NCBI RefSeq assembly: GCF_021030645.1
Contig: NZ_JACGCJ010000003.1
Location: 1-64,000 of the forward strand
Reading direction: 5' to 3'
DNA from: Agrilactobacillus fermenti
Lineage (GTDB): Bacteria > Bacillota > Bacilli > Lactobacillales > Lactobacillaceae
Length of the DNA: 64,000 nucleotides
In this document: piece after piece, positions 1-10,115 of the stretch
How the letters are laid out: every line of letters begins with the position of its first letter
Position numbering within the stretch: position 1 is the first letter of the stretch
Translations under genes and position numbers: made by a program
Notes under the pieces: generated by a model
The model's database searches: none
The model's input: only the letters and a program-made list of their open reading frames with translations
Told to the model about the DNA's origin: nothing

Positions 1-53
1 GTTTTGTCGCTTATAGAATAACATTGAGAGGCACTTCGTGCCTACATAAAAAC

Positions 54-90
54 AAAAAATTCCTTGAGATTTGATCTTAAGGAATTTTTT
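54..90. terminator. Rho-independent terminator, probably bidirectional
   Basis: A 17-bp inverted repeat (54-70 with 74-90, one G-T pair) encloses a three-base TTG loop. It begins with six A and ends with six T, so it can work on either strand. It would end a plus-strand gene lying left of the window and may also end the minus-strand hydrolase gene that stops at 162. A smaller hairpin (29-34 with 38-43) lies just before it. Confidence 0.85.
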
Positions 91-161
91 GTTTGAGGCT
101 GTATAAAAAGACTTATGTCCCAGCCTCTTTTTTATTTGCACTAATTTATGTCGGAACGCCT

Positions 162-725
162 TTAACTATTGGCAATAACCGTTGCCCCCAAAACATCTTT
201 AAAATGTGTAAGTGCCCATTGATGACCCGCCGCATTGAAACTGGCGACGCCAGCCTCGGGAATGGTGATATCATAACTTAAATCATAAGCACCAACTGCC
301 GTGTGCAAAATACAAATATCGGTAACAACGCCAACAAGTTCAATTTCTGAAATATGGCGCGCACGCAACAGTAAATCTAGATTTGTACCTGCAAAAGCAT
401 TATAGTGCGTTTTATCAAGAAAAATAACGTGATCATCCGCTTGATGGTCTGAGAACCAAATACCAGTTTTGCCAAAAAGTTCGCGCCCCCAAGTATTGCG
501 AACATTATGCGGTGGGAATAGTTTACTCTCTGGATGATAGGGATCATTAGGAACGTGCACATCTGTTGGCAAAAAAATAAAGTTATTTTGATCTAAGTAA
601 GTTTGAGCGCGTTGTGAGATAAAATCATCCAAGGCTTGCGCTGGTTTACCAGTCGTCAAACTACCCTGGTCGGCAACGAAATCATTGGTGTAATCGATGA
701 TGATCAGTGCTTTAGGTGTGGTCAT
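162..725 (-). CDS. pncA: Isochorismatase-family cysteine hydrolase, probable nicotinamidase
   Basis: A 187-residue protein of the isochorismatase-like fold. The nicotinamidase catalytic triad is visible: Asp11 in IIIDYTNDF, Lys105 in FLDKTHYNAF and Cys138 in VVTDICILH. Asp55, His57 and His64 in TDVHVPNDPYH match the metal-binding site of PncA enzymes. Such enzymes deamidate nicotinamide to nicotinate for NAD salvage in the cytoplasm. The start follows an AAAGGAG site on the minus strand. It is a single gene transcribed away from the ribosomal cluster. A related amidase with another substrate cannot be excluded, but the complete triad and metal site favour nicotinamidase. Confidence 0.85.
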   Translation of the reverse strand: MTTPKALIIIDYTNDFVADQGSLTTGKPAQALDDFISQRAQTYLDQNNFIFLPTDVHVPNDPYHPESKLFPPHNVRNTWGRELFGKTGIWFSDHQADDHVIFLDKTHYNAFAGTNLDLLLRARHISEIELVGVVTDICILHTAVGAYDLSYDITIPEAGVASFNAAGHQWALTHFKDVLGATVIANS

Positions 726-811
726 TTAATCAGCTCCTTTGTTAATGGATTAAATTTAAGCGATATACCCCTGTCTTGTCAACTCAAAATATTACGGTCA
801 TCAAAAAAAAC

Positions 812-840
812 TTGCGTTATCCGTGGGATTCGAGTAGAAT
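812..840 (+). promoter_or_regulatory. Promoter of the S10 ribosomal operon
   Basis: TTGCGT (812-817) and TAGAAT (835-840) are separated by 17 bases, close to the housekeeping sigma-A consensus. It lies about 160 bases before rpsJ, with a structured leader between, and no comparably good promoter is seen until infA. Confidence 0.7.
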
Positions 841-999
841 ATTAAAAGTGCTGATTTTAAGGATCAGTGTGCTCTTTTATTAAAGAGTAATTAGTTAAGA
901 CGTGGAAGGTTGCGACACACCCGGATGCATTGCCATGGGTGTGTGGGGAATTTTCACCGAGCTAGTCTACTAAAGATAATAGACGAAGGAGGTAACAAG
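841..999 (+). promoter_or_regulatory. Structured 5' leader of the S10 operon
   Basis: The untranslated leader holds three hairpins: CTGAT/ATCAG (851-855 with 863-867), CTCTTT/AAAGAG (872-877 with 882-887) and ACACACCC/GGGTGTGT (915-922 with 937-944, 14-base loop). It ends in the strong AAGGAGG site of rpsJ. The position suggests autogenous control of the operon by a ribosomal protein, as L4 does in gammaproteobacteria. The responsible protein is not shown by the sequence. There is no T-run after the last hairpin, so a simple attenuator is less likely than a protein-binding leader. Confidence 0.5.
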
Positions 1000-1308
1000 A
1001 TGGCAAAGCAAAAAATTCGTATTCGTTTAAAGGCATATGAGCATCGTATTTTAGACCAATCTGCTGATAAGATTGTTCAAACTGCTCAAAGAACTGGTGC
1101 AGGTATTTCTGGGCCAATTCCATTGCCAACAGAAAGAACTTTGTATACGGTCATTCGTGCACCACATAAATACAAAGATTCACGTGAACAATTTGAAATG
1201 CGGACACATAAACGCTTGATCGACATCATCAACCCAACGCCAAAAACAGTTGACGCTTTGATGAAACTCGATTTACCAAGCGGTGTTGACATTGAAATCA
1301 AACTTTAA
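1000..1308 (+). CDS. rpsJ: 30S ribosomal protein S10
   Basis: 102 residues, the usual S10 length, opening [20 protein letters not shown] and ending [13 protein letters not shown]10 lies in the head of the small subunit and, as NusE, also joins transcription antitermination complexes. The ATG at 1000 is chosen because AAGGAGG ends 7 bases before it; the reading frame stays open upstream to 910, but that part falls in the structured leader. First gene of the cluster. Confidence 0.97.
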   Translation: MAKQKIRIRLKAYEHRILDQSADKIVQTAQRTGAGISGPIPLPTERTLYTVIRAPHKYKDSREQFEMRTHKRLIDIINPTPKTVDALMKLDLPSGVDIEIKL

Positions 1309-1342
1309 TTAATAAACTATATCATTATATGGAGGTGTACTC

Positions 1343-1975
1343 ATGACCAGAAAAGGAATCTTAGGCAAAAAGGTAGGTATGACGCAAGTCTTCACTGACA
1401 ATGGCGAATTGATCCCAGTTACAGTAATTGAAGCTGAACCAAATGTAGTACTTCAAGTTAAAACTGTTGAAACAGACGGTTACGAAGCTGTACAACTTGG
1501 ATTTGACGACAAACGTGAGATCTTGTCCAACAAACCTGCGAAAGGTCATGTAGCAAAAGCAAACACGGCCCCTAAGCGCTTCATTAGAGAAATCAGAAAT
1601 GTCGAGCTGGGGGATTATCAAGTAGGAGACGAAGTTAAGGTTGATACCTTTGCAGCGGGCGACGTTGTTGACGTAACTGGTGTCTCTAAAGGTCATGGTT
1701 ACCAAGGTAACATTAAGAAAAATAACCAATCTCGGGGTCCTGAAACCCACGGCTCTCGTTATCATCGTGTTGCTGGTTCAATGGGTTCTATCATTAACCG
1801 TGTGTTCAAAGGTAAACCTTTGCCAGGACGGATGGGTAACAACACTGTTACAATGCAAAATCTTGAAATCGTTCGTGTAGATACTGACAAAAATGCAATT
1901 TTGATTAAAGGTAATGTGCCTGGTTCAAAACATTCATTTGTAACGATCAGATCTGCCGTGAAAACAGTTAAATAA
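1343..1975 (+). CDS. rplC: 50S ribosomal protein L3
   Basis: 210 residues with the L3 signature: [17 protein letters not shown] at the N-terminus and a basic extension [17 protein letters not shown] around residues 130-150 that in L3 reaches toward the peptidyl transferase centre. Early assembly protein of the large subunit. Preceded by a GGAGGTG site and followed 22 bases later by rplD. Confidence 0.97.
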   Translation: MTRKGILGKKVGMTQVFTDNGELIPVTVIEAEPNVVLQVKTVETDGYEAVQLGFDDKREILSNKPAKGHVAKANTAPKRFIREIRNVELGDYQVGDEVKVDTFAAGDVVDVTGVSKGHGYQGNIKKNNQSRGPETHGSRYHRVAGSMGSIINRVFKGKPLPGRMGNNTVTMQNLEIVRVDTDKNAILIKGNVPGSKHSFVTIRSAVKTVK

Positions 1976-1997
1976 TTAAACGAAGGGAGGCTAAATA

Positions 1998-2621
1998 ATG
2001 ACAAGCGTAAAATTATTCAAACAAGATGGTTCTGAAAACGGAACAGTTGATTTGAAAGATGAAATTTTCGGCATTGAACCAAACGATAACGTTGTCTATG
2101 ATGCAATCATCATGCAACGTGCTGGTAAACGTCAGGGGACACACTCAACGAAGAACAGATCTGCTGTTCGTGGTGGTGGTCGTAAACCATGGCGCCAAAA
2201 GGGTACAGGTCGTGCACGACAAGGCTCTATCCGTTCACCACAATGGCGTGGCGGTGGTATTGTCTTTGGCCCAGCTCCAAGAAAGTACGGCTACAAGCTA
2301 CCTAAAAAAGTTCGTCGCTTAGCAATTAAGTCGGTACTTTCTCAGAAAGTGTTAGATGGTGATTTGGTTGTCGTTGATGAATTGTCATTACAAAAGCCAA
2401 AAACAAAAGAATTTACACAAGCTTTAGCAAACTTAAAACTTGATGGGAAATTATTGCTAGCACTTGAAGCTGGCAACGATACAGTTGCATTGTCTGCACG
2501 CAACATTGAGGGCGTTTCAGTACTTGCTGCTGATCAAGTCAATGTTTTAGATGTCGCAAACAGTGACAAATTAGTTCTAACTAAGAAAGCATTACAACAA
2601 ATTGAGGAGGTACTTGCATAA
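1998..2621 (+). CDS. rplD: 50S ribosomal protein L4
   Basis: 207 residues. The extended loop [19 protein letters not shown], which lines the nascent-chain exit tunnel and is a site of macrolide resistance changes in other bacteria, is present at about 65-83 and looks normal. Its stop codon overlaps the rplW start by one base (TAATG), so the two are probably translationally coupled. In some bacteria L4 represses its own operon through the leader; whether that applies here is unknown. Confidence 0.97.
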   Translation: MTSVKLFKQDGSENGTVDLKDEIFGIEPNDNVVYDAIIMQRAGKRQGTHSTKNRSAVRGGGRKPWRQKGTGRARQGSIRSPQWRGGGIVFGPAPRKYGYKLPKKVRRLAIKSVLSQKVLDGDLVVVDELSLQKPKTKEFTQALANLKLDGKLLLALEAGNDTVALSARNIEGVSVLAADQVNVLDVANSDKLVLTKKALQQIEEVLA

Positions 2622-2905
2622 TGACAGCTAGAGATATCATTAAACGTCCAATCGTTACCGAAGCTAGTATGAATGCTATGGACGATCGCAAATATACCTT
2701 CGACGTTGATGTGGATGCTAATAAAGTGGCCGTTCGTAAGGCCGTTGAAGAAATTTTCAACGTTAAAGTTGAAAAAGTTAACATCATGAATGTTCACCCT
2801 AAAAAGAAACGCGTGGGCCGCTATGAAGGCTTGACAAATAAGCGTCGCAAGGCCGTTGTTACTTTAACTGAAGATTCAGAACCAATCAAGATTTTTGAAG
2901 ATTAA
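2621..2905 (+). CDS. rplW: 50S ribosomal protein L23
   Basis: 94 residues; typical start [15 protein letters not shown] and the loop [15 protein letters not shown] at about 55-70. L23 sits at the tunnel exit and docks trigger factor and the signal recognition particle. Start overlaps the rplD stop by one base, with GAGGAGG inside the end of rplD. Confidence 0.97.
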   Translation: MTARDIIKRPIVTEASMNAMDDRKYTFDVDVDANKVAVRKAVEEIFNVKVEKVNIMNVHPKKKRVGRYEGLTNKRRKAVVTLTEDSEPIKIFED

Positions 2906-2925
2906 TTATTTAGGAGGGACGTCAC

Positions 2926-3756
2926 GTGGGAATTATTAAATATAAACCAACCACAAACGGCCGTCGTAATATGACCGCTTCAGATTTTGCAGAAATCACG
3001 AAAACAAAACCTGAAAAGACGCTTTTAGAGTCACAAAGTCATACGGCTGGTCGTAACGCGCACGGACATATTACTGTTCGTCATCGTGGTGGTGGTCATA
3101 AACAAAAGTACCGTATTATTGATTTCAAACGTACAAAAGATGGCGTTAACGCACTTGTTAAAGCTATTGAATATGATCCAAACCGTTCAGCTAATATTGC
3201 ATTACTGCACTATGCAGATGGTGTCAAGTCTTATATCTTAGCACCAAAGAACTTAAAAGTTGGCGATGTTGTTGAATCTGGTGTTGAAGCAGATATTAAA
3301 CCAGGTAATGCATTACCATTGGCTAATATCCCTGTTGGTACATTAGTTCATAACATCGAATTGAAACCAGGTAAGGGTGGACAATTAGTTCGTTCTGCCG
3401 GCACCTCAGCTCAAGTTCTAGGTCGCGAAGATAAATATACTTTAGTTCGTTTATCATCTGGTGAAGTTCGGATGGTTCTATCAGCAGCCCGTGCAACTGT
3501 CGGTGAAGTTGGTAATGAACAACATGAATTAATCAGTATTGGTAAAGCTGGACGTAAACGTTGGATGGGTTTCCGGCCAACAGTTCGTGGTTCAGTTATG
3601 AACCCTAACGATCACCCACATGGTGGTGGTGAAGGTAAAGCACCAATCGGTCGTCCATCACCTATGTCACCATGGGGTAAGAAGACGCTCGGTAAGAAGA
3701 CACGTAATAGTAAATCTAAATCCGAGAAATTTATCGTACGTCATCGTACTAAATAA
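2926..3756 (+). CDS. rplB: 50S ribosomal protein L2
   Basis: 276 residues, GTG start after GGAGGG. The conserved C-terminal segment [17 protein letters not shown] (about 224-240) carries the histidine known to matter for peptidyl transferase activity. Primary 23S rRNA binder needed for subunit joining. Lies between rplW and rpsS as in other Firmicutes. Confidence 0.97.
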   Translation: MGIIKYKPTTNGRRNMTASDFAEITKTKPEKTLLESQSHTAGRNAHGHITVRHRGGGHKQKYRIIDFKRTKDGVNALVKAIEYDPNRSANIALLHYADGVKSYILAPKNLKVGDVVESGVEADIKPGNALPLANIPVGTLVHNIELKPGKGGQLVRSAGTSAQVLGREDKYTLVRLSSGEVRMVLSAARATVGEVGNEQHELISIGKAGRKRWMGFRPTVRGSVMNPNDHPHGGGEGKAPIGRPSPMSPWGKKTLGKKTRNSKSKSEKFIVRHRTK

Positions 3757-3789
3757 TCTGGTTCGTAATTATTAAAAGGAGGTTTCATA

Positions 3790-4074
3790 ATGGGTCGCAG
3801 CCTGAAAAAAGGACCTTTCGCAGATGAGCATCTTCTAAAGAAGATTGAAGCTCAAGCCGATCAAGAAAAGAAACAAGTCATTCGTACTTGGTCTCGTCGT
3901 TCTACTATTTTCCCTAGTTTTATTGGTTATACCATTGCTGTTTATGACGGGAGAAAACACGTTCCGGTTTATATTCAAGAGGATATGGTAGGTCATAAAC
4001 TCGGTGAATTTGTACCAACTCGTACGTTCCGTGGTCACGGTACTGATGATAAAAAGACAAAGGTAGCCCGTTAG
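3790..4074 (+). CDS. rpsS: 30S ribosomal protein S19
   Basis: 94 residues beginning [16 protein letters not shown], with the [16 protein letters not shown] block near residues 65-80. S19 forms a complex with S13 in the small-subunit head near the A site. AAAGGAGG precedes the ATG. Sixteen bases separate it from rplV. Confidence 0.97.
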   Translation: MGRSLKKGPFADEHLLKKIEAQADQEKKQVIRTWSRRSTIFPSFIGYTIAVYDGRKHVPVYIQEDMVGHKLGEFVPTRTFRGHGTDDKKTKVAR

Positions 4075-4090
4075 GAAAGGAGAAATATAA

Positions 4091-4450
4091 ATGGCAGATC
4101 AAGCTCAAGTAACATCAGCAACAGCTACAGCTAAAACTGTCCGCATTGCTCCTCGTAAGGTTCGCCTTGTCGTTGATACAATTCGTGGAAGAAGTGTCGC
4201 TGAAGCCTTGGCTATTTTGCAGTTTACACCTCGTGGTGCCTCACCCGTTGTTGCTAAAGTGTTAAAATCAGCAATTGCTAACGCTGAACATAACTATGAT
4301 TTAGATGCTGAAAACCTGTTTGTCAGTGAAGCTTTCGTCAATGAAGGCCCAACACTGAAACGTTTCCGCCCACGGGCAAAAGGTTCTGCATCTCCAATCA
4401 ATAAACGCACAAGTCATATTACTGTTGTCGTATCCGAAAAAGAAGATTAA
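4091..4450 (+). CDS. rplV: 50S ribosomal protein L22
   Basis: 119 residues. The N-terminal [18 protein letters not shown] and the C-terminal hairpin [20 protein letters not shown], which in L22 narrows the exit tunnel, are intact. A short Ala/Thr-rich N-terminal tail (residues 2-15) precedes the conserved core, as in other lactobacilli. Confidence 0.97.
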   Translation: MADQAQVTSATATAKTVRIAPRKVRLVVDTIRGRSVAEALAILQFTPRGASPVVAKVLKSAIANAEHNYDLDAENLFVSEAFVNEGPTLKRFRPRAKGSASPINKRTSHITVVVSEKED

Positions 4451-4462
4451 GGAGGGAATAAC

Positions 4463-5125
4463 TTGGGACAAAAGATTAATCCAATTGGTTTCCGCGTCGG
4501 CGTCATTAAAGATTGGGATGCCAAATGGTACGCTGAAAAGGATTTCGCAACTTTTCTTCATGAAGATTTAAGAATCCGTAAATATATCAATAAACGATTA
4601 GTTGATGCTTCTGTTTCTGAAGTTGAAATCGAACGTGCCGCTAACCGCGTTAATATTTCAATTCACACTGCTAAACCAGGAATGGTTATTGGTAAAGGTG
4701 GTTCTGAAGTTGAAAATCTTCGGAAAGAATTGAATAACTTGACGGGACGTAAAGTTCACATTAATATCATTGAAATCAAAAAACCTGACCTTGACGCTAA
4801 GCTTGTTGGCGAAGGTGTTGCACGTCAATTGGAAGCTCGTGTTGCTTTCCGTCGTGCGCAACGTCAAGCTATCCAACGTACAATGCGTGCTGGTGCTAAG
4901 GGCATTAAGATTCAGATCTCTGGTCGTTTAAATGGTGCAGATATTGCCCGTAAAGAATGGCATACAGAAGGTACAGTACCATTGCACACTTTAAGAGCTG
5001 ATATCGATTATTCTTGGCAAGAAGCTACAACAACTTATGGTCAGTTAGGTGTTAAGACCTGGATCTATCGGGGTGAAGTACTACCTGATAAACCAGCAAC
5101 AAACAAAACGGAAGGAGGAAAATAA
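4463..5125 (+). CDS. rpsC: 30S ribosomal protein S3
   Basis: 220 residues, TTG start after GGAGGG. The KH domain motif [18 protein letters not shown] lies at about 73-90, followed by the conserved [18 protein letters not shown] block. S3 lines the mRNA entry channel and contributes to helicase activity. Lysine-rich tail. Two bases separate its stop from the rplP start. Confidence 0.97.
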   Translation: MGQKINPIGFRVGVIKDWDAKWYAEKDFATFLHEDLRIRKYINKRLVDASVSEVEIERAANRVNISIHTAKPGMVIGKGGSEVENLRKELNNLTGRKVHINIIEIKKPDLDAKLVGEGVARQLEARVAFRRAQRQAIQRTMRAGAKGIKIQISGRLNGADIARKEWHTEGTVPLHTLRADIDYSWQEATTTYGQLGVKTWIYRGEVLPDKPATNKTEGGK

Positions 5126-5127
5126 TA

Positions 5128-5562
5128 ATGCTCGTACCAAAACGTGTCAAACATCGTCGTGAGTTCCGTGGTAAAATGCGCGGCGCTGCTAAAGGCGGTA
5201 AAGAAGTAAACTTCGGTGAATACGGCTTACAAGCGTTAGAATCTCATTGGATTTCTAACCGTCAAATCGAAGCTGCACGTATTGCCATGACTCGATACAC
5301 AAAACGTGGTGGTAAGATTTGGATTAGAATTTTCCCTCATAAATCATACACTGCAAAAGGTGTAGGTGTACGTATGGGTTCCGGTAAAGGTGCACCCGCA
5401 GGGTGGGTTGCACCAGTAAAACGCGAAAAGATTCTTTTCGAAATTGCTGGTGTGCCTGAAGAAACTGCTCGTGAAGCATTACGCTTGGCTTCTAACAAGT
5501 TGCCGATTCGGACTAAGTTTGTTAAGCGTGAGGAAGTAGGTGGCGAATCAGATGAAGGCTAA
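5128..5562 (+). CDS. rplP: 50S ribosomal protein L16
   Basis: 144 residues starting [19 protein letters not shown]. The conserved [17 protein letters not shown] stretch (about 82-98) is present. L16 helps position the A-site tRNA. A GGAGGAAAATAATA spacer leads to the ATG. Its last 11 bases overlap rpmC. Confidence 0.97.
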   Translation: MLVPKRVKHRREFRGKMRGAAKGGKEVNFGEYGLQALESHWISNRQIEAARIAMTRYTKRGGKIWIRIFPHKSYTAKGVGVRMGSGKGAPAGWVAPVKREKILFEIAGVPEETAREALRLASNKLPIRTKFVKREEVGGESDEG

Positions 5563-5746
5563 AGATATTAAAGAATTAACCACTGACGAAATGCTTGCCA
5601 AAGAAAAAGAATATAAAGAAGAATTATTCAACTTACATTTTCAACAAGCGACAGGTCAATTAGAAAATACAGCACGTCTTAAACAAGTTCGCAAGAATAT
5701 TGCGCGGATCAAAACTGTTTTAAGACAACAAGAACTCAACAAGTAA
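5552..5746 (+). CDS. rpmC: 50S ribosomal protein L29
   Basis: 64 residues, [20 protein letters not shown] onward, almost wholly helical as in all L29. The ATG at 5552 is preferred because AGGTGG lies 8 bases before it and the length matches the family; an in-frame GTG at 5540 would add four residues. Overlaps rplP by 11 bases. L29 lies near L23 at the tunnel exit. Confidence 0.92.
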   Translation: MKAKDIKELTTDEMLAKEKEYKEELFNLHFQQATGQLENTARLKQVRKNIARIKTVLRQQELNK

Positions 5747-5768
5747 ACAACGAAAGGAGCGACACAAT

Positions 5769-6044
5769 TTGAGCGAATCAGAAAACACTCGTAATGAACG
5801 TAAAGTATATCAAGGTCGTGTAGTTTCAGACAAGACTGATAAGACAATCACTGTTGTTGTTGAAACTTACAAGGCACATCCTGTATACAAGAAACGTGTC
5901 CGTTATTCTAAGAAGTATTATGCACATGATGAAAATAATGAAGCAAAAGTTGGCGATATTGTCCGCATCATGGAAACTCGTCCGCTGTCTAAACTCAAAC
6001 GCTTCCGTTTACTGGAAATTGTTGAGAAATCTGTTACTTTATAA
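5769..6044 (+). CDS. rpsQ: 30S ribosomal protein S17
   Basis: 91 residues, TTG start after AAAGGAG. OB-fold core with [17 protein letters not shown] and the [19 protein letters not shown] loop. S17 is a primary 16S rRNA binder. The N-terminal eight residues vary between species, so the exact start is slightly uncertain. Confidence 0.95.
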   Translation: MSESENTRNERKVYQGRVVSDKTDKTITVVVETYKAHPVYKKRVRYSKKYYAHDENNEAKVGDIVRIMETRPLSKLKRFRLLEIVEKSVTL

Positions 6045-6068
6045 TCTAATTGAAGGGAGGCTGCACAA

Positions 6069-6437
6069 TTGATTCAACAAGAAAGCCGATTAAAAGTTGC
6101 CGATAATTCTGGCGCTCGTGAAATCCTTACAATCAAAGTACTTGGTGGTTCAAACCGCAAAACTGCGAACATTGGTGATGTAATCGTTGCAACTGTTAAA
6201 CAAGCAACACCAGGTGGCGTTGTCAAAAAGGGTGACGTTGTGAAAGCTGTTATCGTCCGTACACGCTCAGGTGCACGCCGGACAGATGGTTCATACATCC
6301 GTTTTGATGAAAATGCAGCAGTTATTATTAATCCAGATAAGAGCCCACGTGGTACTCGTATTTTTGGCCCTGTTGCTCGTGAACTTCGTGAAAATGACTT
6401 CATGAAGATTGTGTCATTAGCTCCAGAAGTACTTTAA
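6069..6437 (+). CDS. rplN: 50S ribosomal protein L14
   Basis: 122 residues, TTG start after GGGAGG. Opens [19 protein letters not shown]; contains the [20 protein letters not shown] stretch near 30-50 and ends [10 protein letters not shown]14 lies at the subunit interface and contacts the silencing factor RsfS. Confidence 0.97.
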   Translation: MIQQESRLKVADNSGAREILTIKVLGGSNRKTANIGDVIVATVKQATPGGVVKKGDVVKAVIVRTRSGARRTDGSYIRFDENAAVIINPDKSPRGTRIFGPVARELRENDFMKIVSLAPEVL

Positions 6438-6474
6438 TAGTAGACCTTGAAAGGATTTGGAGGTGTCGAAATAG

Positions 6475-6786
6475 ATGTTTGTAAAAACCGGCGATAAAGT
6501 CCGTGTAATTAGCGGTAAAGATAAAGGTAAAGAAGGCACTGTCACTAAGGTTTTACCAAAGAAAGATCGCGTTGTAGTTGAAGGTGTCAATATGATCAAA
6601 AAACACCAAAAACCAACAAATGAAAATCCTTCAGGTGGCATTGTTGACGTTGAAGCTGCGATTCATGTTTCAAACGTACAATTATTAGATCCTAAAGATA
6701 ACAAACCTTCAAGAATCGGTCACAAGATCGTTGATGGTAAAAAAGTTCGCTATGCAAAACGCTCTGGTGAACAGATCGATAACTAA
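6475..6786 (+). CDS. rplX: 50S ribosomal protein L24
   Basis: 103 residues with an N-terminal KOW motif ([20 protein letters not shown], residues 4-23). Assembly initiator protein of the large subunit. GGAGGTG precedes the ATG. Confidence 0.96.
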   Translation: MFVKTGDKVRVISGKDKGKEGTVTKVLPKKDRVVVEGVNMIKKHQKPTNENPSGGIVDVEAAIHVSNVQLLDPKDNKPSRIGHKIVDGKKVRYAKRSGEQIDN

Positions 6787-6810
6787 TTCTGAAAGGAGGA
6801 AAATAAACGA

Positions 6811-7353
6811 ATGGAAAACCGTTTGAAAGTAAAATATACAAAAGAAATTACACCAGCATTGATGGAAAAGTTTAACTATACATCTGTGATGCAAACACCT
6901 AAGATTGAAAAAATCGTTTTAAACATGGGTGTTGGTGATGCAGTATCTAATTCAAAGAACCTTGATAAAGCCGTTGACGAATTAACTTTAATTTCTGGTC
7001 AAAAACCATTAATCACCAAAGCTAAAAAATCTATTGCCGGCTTCCGTCTCCGTGAAGGTATGGCTATTGGTGCTAAAGTCACATTACGTGGCGAACGCAT
7101 GTGGGATTTCTTAGATAAATTGATCAATGTATCTTTACCAGGTGTACGTGATTTTCATGGTATTAGTCCAAAATCATTTGATGGCCGTGGTAACTATACA
7201 TTAGGTATCAAAGAACAGTTAATTTTCCCAGAAATTGATTATGATCAAGTTGATCGTGTTCGTGGGTTGGACGTCGTCATTGTGACAACAGCGAATACAG
7301 ACGAAGAAGGCTTGGAACTTCTGAAACAAGTTGGCATGCCTTTCGCTAAATAA
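6811..7353 (+). CDS. rplE: 50S ribosomal protein L5
   Basis: 180 residues, with [15 protein letters not shown] near residue 31 and the [19 protein letters not shown] loop near 110-130. L5 binds 5S rRNA together with L18. GAAAGGAGG precedes the ATG. Confidence 0.97.
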   Translation: MENRLKVKYTKEITPALMEKFNYTSVMQTPKIEKIVLNMGVGDAVSNSKNLDKAVDELTLISGQKPLITKAKKSIAGFRLREGMAIGAKVTLRGERMWDFLDKLINVSLPGVRDFHGISPKSFDGRGNYTLGIKEQLIFPEIDYDQVDRVRGLDVVIVTTANTDEEGLELLKQVGMPFAK

Positions 7354-7365
7354 GGAGGTTTAACA

Positions 7366-7551
7366 TTGGCAAAGAAATCTCTCATTGCAAAGAATAAGAG
7401 ACCTGCTAAATATTCAACTCAAGAATATACACGTTGTGAACGTTGCGGTCGTCCTCATTCTGTTTATCGTAAATTTAAATTATGCCGTATTTGCTTACGT
7501 GAATTAGCTCATGAAGGCCAAATCCCTGGCATGAAAAAAGCAAGTTGGTAA
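7366..7551 (+). CDS. rpsN: 30S ribosomal protein S14, zinc-binding short form
   Basis: 61 residues, TTG start. Two CxxC pairs at Cys24/Cys27 and Cys40/Cys43 form the zinc ribbon of the C+ (type Z) S14. Many Firmicutes also carry a zinc-independent paralogue elsewhere, which is not in this window. Lies between rplE and rpsH as expected. Confidence 0.97.
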   Translation: MAKKSLIAKNKRPAKYSTQEYTRCERCGRPHSVYRKFKLCRICLRELAHEGQIPGMKKASW

Positions 7552-7581
7552 AATAAATTAAATTAAAGGAGGAAACGCAAC

Positions 7582-7980
7582 ATGTCTTTAACTGATCCGA
7601 TTGCTGATTACTTAACACGCATTCGTAATGCGAACATGGTCAGACATGATTCTTTAGATGTTCCTGCTTCTAAAGTAAAAACTGCAATCACAGAAATTTT
7701 AAAACGTGAAGGTTTTATTCGTGATTTTGAAGTCATTGACGATGACAAGCAAGGCATCATCCGTATTTTCTTAAAATATGGCAAAGATAATCAACGTGTG
7801 ATTACTGGTTTGAAACGTATTTCACGTCCAGGTTTAAGAAATTATGTTAAAGCTGATGATGTTCCTAAAGTATTAAATGGTTTAGGAATTGCTGTTATTT
7901 CAACATCTAACGGTATTATCACTGATAAAGAAGCCCGTCAAAAGAACGTCGGCGGCGAAGTACTTGCATACATTTGGTAA
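7582..7980 (+). CDS. rpsH: 30S ribosomal protein S8
   Basis: 132 residues, [20 protein letters not shown] to VLAYIW. The C-terminal [20 protein letters not shown] block is the conserved S8 RNA-binding segment. In E. coli S8 represses the spc operon; an S8 target here was not identified. AAAGGAGG precedes the ATG. Confidence 0.97.
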   Translation: MSLTDPIADYLTRIRNANMVRHDSLDVPASKVKTAITEILKREGFIRDFEVIDDDKQGIIRIFLKYGKDNQRVITGLKRISRPGLRNYVKADDVPKVLNGLGIAVISTSNGIITDKEARQKNVGGEVLAYIW

Positions 7981-7999
7981 TCAAGGAGGTGCAGATTAA

Positions 8000-8530
8000 G
8001 TGAGTCGTATTGGTTATAAAGTAATTAATATTCCTGAAGGTGTTACGGTAACTAAAGATGGTGAGAATTACACAGTTAAAGGGCCAAAAGGTCAATTAAC
8101 ACGTCATTTTGATCCAGCTATTACAATCACTCAAGAAGGACAAGAAATCAAACTGGACCGTCCAGATGATTCTTATAAAGCTTTACACGGTACTATGCGT
8201 GCCAATTTGAATAATATGGTTTTAGGCGTAACAGAAGGTTACACTAAGAAATTAACACTTGTTGGTGTCGGCTACCGTGCCCAATTACAAGGCAAAAAAC
8301 TCGTACTTAATGTTGGCTACTCTCATCCAGTAGAAATGGAAGCACCAGAAGGTGTTGCAATCGAAGTACCTTCCAATACTGAGATTAATTTGAGTGGTAT
8401 CAGCAAACAAGTCATTGGAGAATTTGCTGCAAAGATCCGCGGTGTGCGTCCACCAGAACCTTATAAAGGTAAAGGTATTCGTTATGTTGACGAATATGTA
8501 CGCCGTAAAGAAGGTAAAACTGGTAAATAA
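8000..8530 (+). CDS. rplF: 50S ribosomal protein L6
   Basis: 176 residues, GTG start after AAGGAGG. Two repeated L6 domains; the C-terminal [20 protein letters not shown] signature is present. Lies near the sarcin-ricin loop in the large subunit. A 40-base spacer separates it from rplR. Confidence 0.97.
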   Translation: MSRIGYKVINIPEGVTVTKDGENYTVKGPKGQLTRHFDPAITITQEGQEIKLDRPDDSYKALHGTMRANLNNMVLGVTEGYTKKLTLVGVGYRAQLQGKKLVLNVGYSHPVEMEAPEGVAIEVPSNTEINLSGISKQVIGEFAAKIRGVRPPEPYKGKGIRYVDEYVRRKEGKTGK

Positions 8531-8570
8531 CGCAGCTTAGCGCTGACTATACTTATAGAGGTGAAAATAT

Positions 8571-8930
8571 TTGATTACGAAACCAGATAAAAACAAGACA
8601 CGTCAAAAGCGTCATATGCGTGTTCGTAACAAGATTTCTGGTACTGCTGAGCGCCCACGCTTGAACGTATTCCGTTCTAACAAACACATCTACGCGCAAT
8701 TAATTGATGACGTAGCGGGTGTGACGCTAGTCAGTGCCTCCACATTAGACAAAGAATTAACTGCTAGTGGTAACAAAACTGAACAAGCACAAGCCGTTGG
8801 TGAATTAATCGCTAAACGTGCTGAAGCAAAAGGCTTAAAAGCTGTCGTATTTGATCGTGGTGGGTACTTGTATCATGGTCGTGTAAAAGCTTTAGCTGAT
8901 GCTGCTAGAGAAAATGGATTAGAATTCTAA
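8571..8930 (+). CDS. rplR: 50S ribosomal protein L18
   Basis: 119 residues, TTG start after a weaker AGAGGTG site. Conserved [20 protein letters not shown] near 19-38 and the [20 protein letters not shown] block near the C-terminus. Binds 5S rRNA with L5. Confidence 0.96.
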   Translation: MITKPDKNKTRQKRHMRVRNKISGTAERPRLNVFRSNKHIYAQLIDDVAGVTLVSASTLDKELTASGNKTEQAQAVGELIAKRAEAKGLKAVVFDRGGYLYHGRVKALADAARENGLEF

Positions 8931-8948
8931 CAAGGAGGTAACTGGTAA

Positions 8949-9452
8949 ATGGCATCATTCATTGATCCAACACATTTAGATTTAGAAGATCGCGTTGTTT
9001 CTATCAACCGGGTTACCAAAGTTGTTAAAGGTGGTCGTCGCTTGCGTTTCGCTGCAATCGTTATTGTTGGCGATAAGAACGGTCACGTTGGCTTTGGTAC
9101 TGGTAAAGCTCAAGAAGTTCCAGAAGCAATTCGTAAAGCTGCAGATGCTGCTAAGAAGAGTTTAGTTGAAGTACCAATGGTTGGTACAACAATTCCTCAT
9201 GAAGTTATTGGCCGTTTTGGTGCTGGTCGGATTATGTTAAAACCTGCTGAAGCTGGTTCTGGTGTTGCCGCTGGTGGTGCAGTTCGTGCCATCATGGAAT
9301 TAGGCGGTGTTGCTGATGTTACAAGTAAATCACTTGGCCGCAACACACCAATTAATGTTATTCGTGCAACGATGGAAGCTTTGAAATCATTGAAGACAGC
9401 ATCCGAAGTTGCAGCACTTCGTGGCATTTCTGTCGAAAGTTTAGAAGGCTAG
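8949..9452 (+). CDS. rpsE: 30S ribosomal protein S5
   Basis: 167 residues; N-terminal dsRNA-binding domain with [18 protein letters not shown] (about 25-42, site of spectinomycin and ram changes in other bacteria) and C-terminal [18 protein letters not shown]. Supports translational fidelity together with S4. AAGGAGG precedes the ATG. Confidence 0.97.
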   Translation: MASFIDPTHLDLEDRVVSINRVTKVVKGGRRLRFAAIVIVGDKNGHVGFGTGKAQEVPEAIRKAADAAKKSLVEVPMVGTTIPHEVIGRFGAGRIMLKPAEAGSGVAAGGAVRAIMELGGVADVTSKSLGRNTPINVIRATMEALKSLKTASEVAALRGISVESLEG

Positions 9453-9466
9453 GAGGCTCATAACAG

Positions 9467-9652
9467 ATGGCTCAATTAAAGATTACATTGAGACGCAGTG
9501 CCGCTCACCGTATCCCAGCGCAACGTAAAATTGTTAAGGAATTAGGCCTTGGCCGTGTGAGCAGCAGTGTTGTAAAACCTGATAATGCCGCAACAAGAGG
9601 CGCTGTTTTAAAGATCGCACATCTTGTTAGCGTTGAAGCAATCGAAGACTAA
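9467..9652 (+). CDS. rpmD: 50S ribosomal protein L30
   Basis: 61 residues, short bacterial L30. Contains [18 protein letters not shown] and the [18 protein letters not shown] segment. GGAGG precedes the ATG at 9467. Lies between rpsE and rplO, its usual place. Confidence 0.96.
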   Translation: MAQLKITLRRSAAHRIPAQRKIVKELGLGRVSSSVVKPDNAATRGAVLKIAHLVSVEAIED

Positions 9653-9674
9653 TAAATACAAGGAGGTGCACTCA

Positions 9675-10115
9675 ATGAAACTACACGAATTAAAAGCAAG
9701 CGAAGGTTCACGTCATAACCGTAAGCGTGTTGGTCGTGGTACTTCATCTGGTACTGGTAAAACTGCTGGCCGTGGTCAAAAAGGTTTATTGGCACGTTCC
9801 GGTGGTAAAACACGTCTTGGTTTTGAAGGTGGTCAAATGCCTTTATACAGACGTATGCCAAAACGTGGGTTCAACAATATTAACCATAAGGAATATGCAG
9901 TAGTTAATTTGCATGACTTAAATCGCTTTGATGAAGGTACTGAAGTTACACCAGCTGTTTTAAAAGAATCTGGCGTAGTTAAAAATACTAAATCAGGTGT
10001 TAAGTTACTTGCTAAGGGTGAATTGAATACCAAATTGAACATTAAAGTAAATCAATTCTCTCAAGCTGCCAAAGAAGCAGTTGAAGCTGCTGGCGGCACT
10101 ATTGAGGTGATTTAA
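9675..10115 (+). CDS. rplO: 50S ribosomal protein L15
   Basis: 146 residues. The ATG at 9675 is chosen because AAGGAGG ends 8 bases upstream and [20 protein letters not shown] is the standard L15 start; the frame is open a little further upstream. Gly/Arg-rich N-terminal extension (residues 15-45) penetrates 23S rRNA. The stop codon abuts the secY start with no gap, suggesting coupling. Confidence 0.96.
   Translation: MKLHELKASEGSRHNRKRVGRGTSSGTGKTAGRGQKGLLARSGGKTRLGFEGGQMPLYRRMPKRGFNNINHKEYAVVNLHDLNRFDEGTEVTPAVLKESGVVKNTKSGVKLLAKGELNTKLNIKVNQFSQAAKEAVEAAGGTIEVI

Noticed and set aside
1361-1765. 134-codon open frame on the minus strand inside rplC, and many similar antisense frames in the ribosomal cluster
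   Set aside because: They overlap certain genes completely, lack ribosome binding sites and encode nothing recognisable; they are shadows of codon bias.
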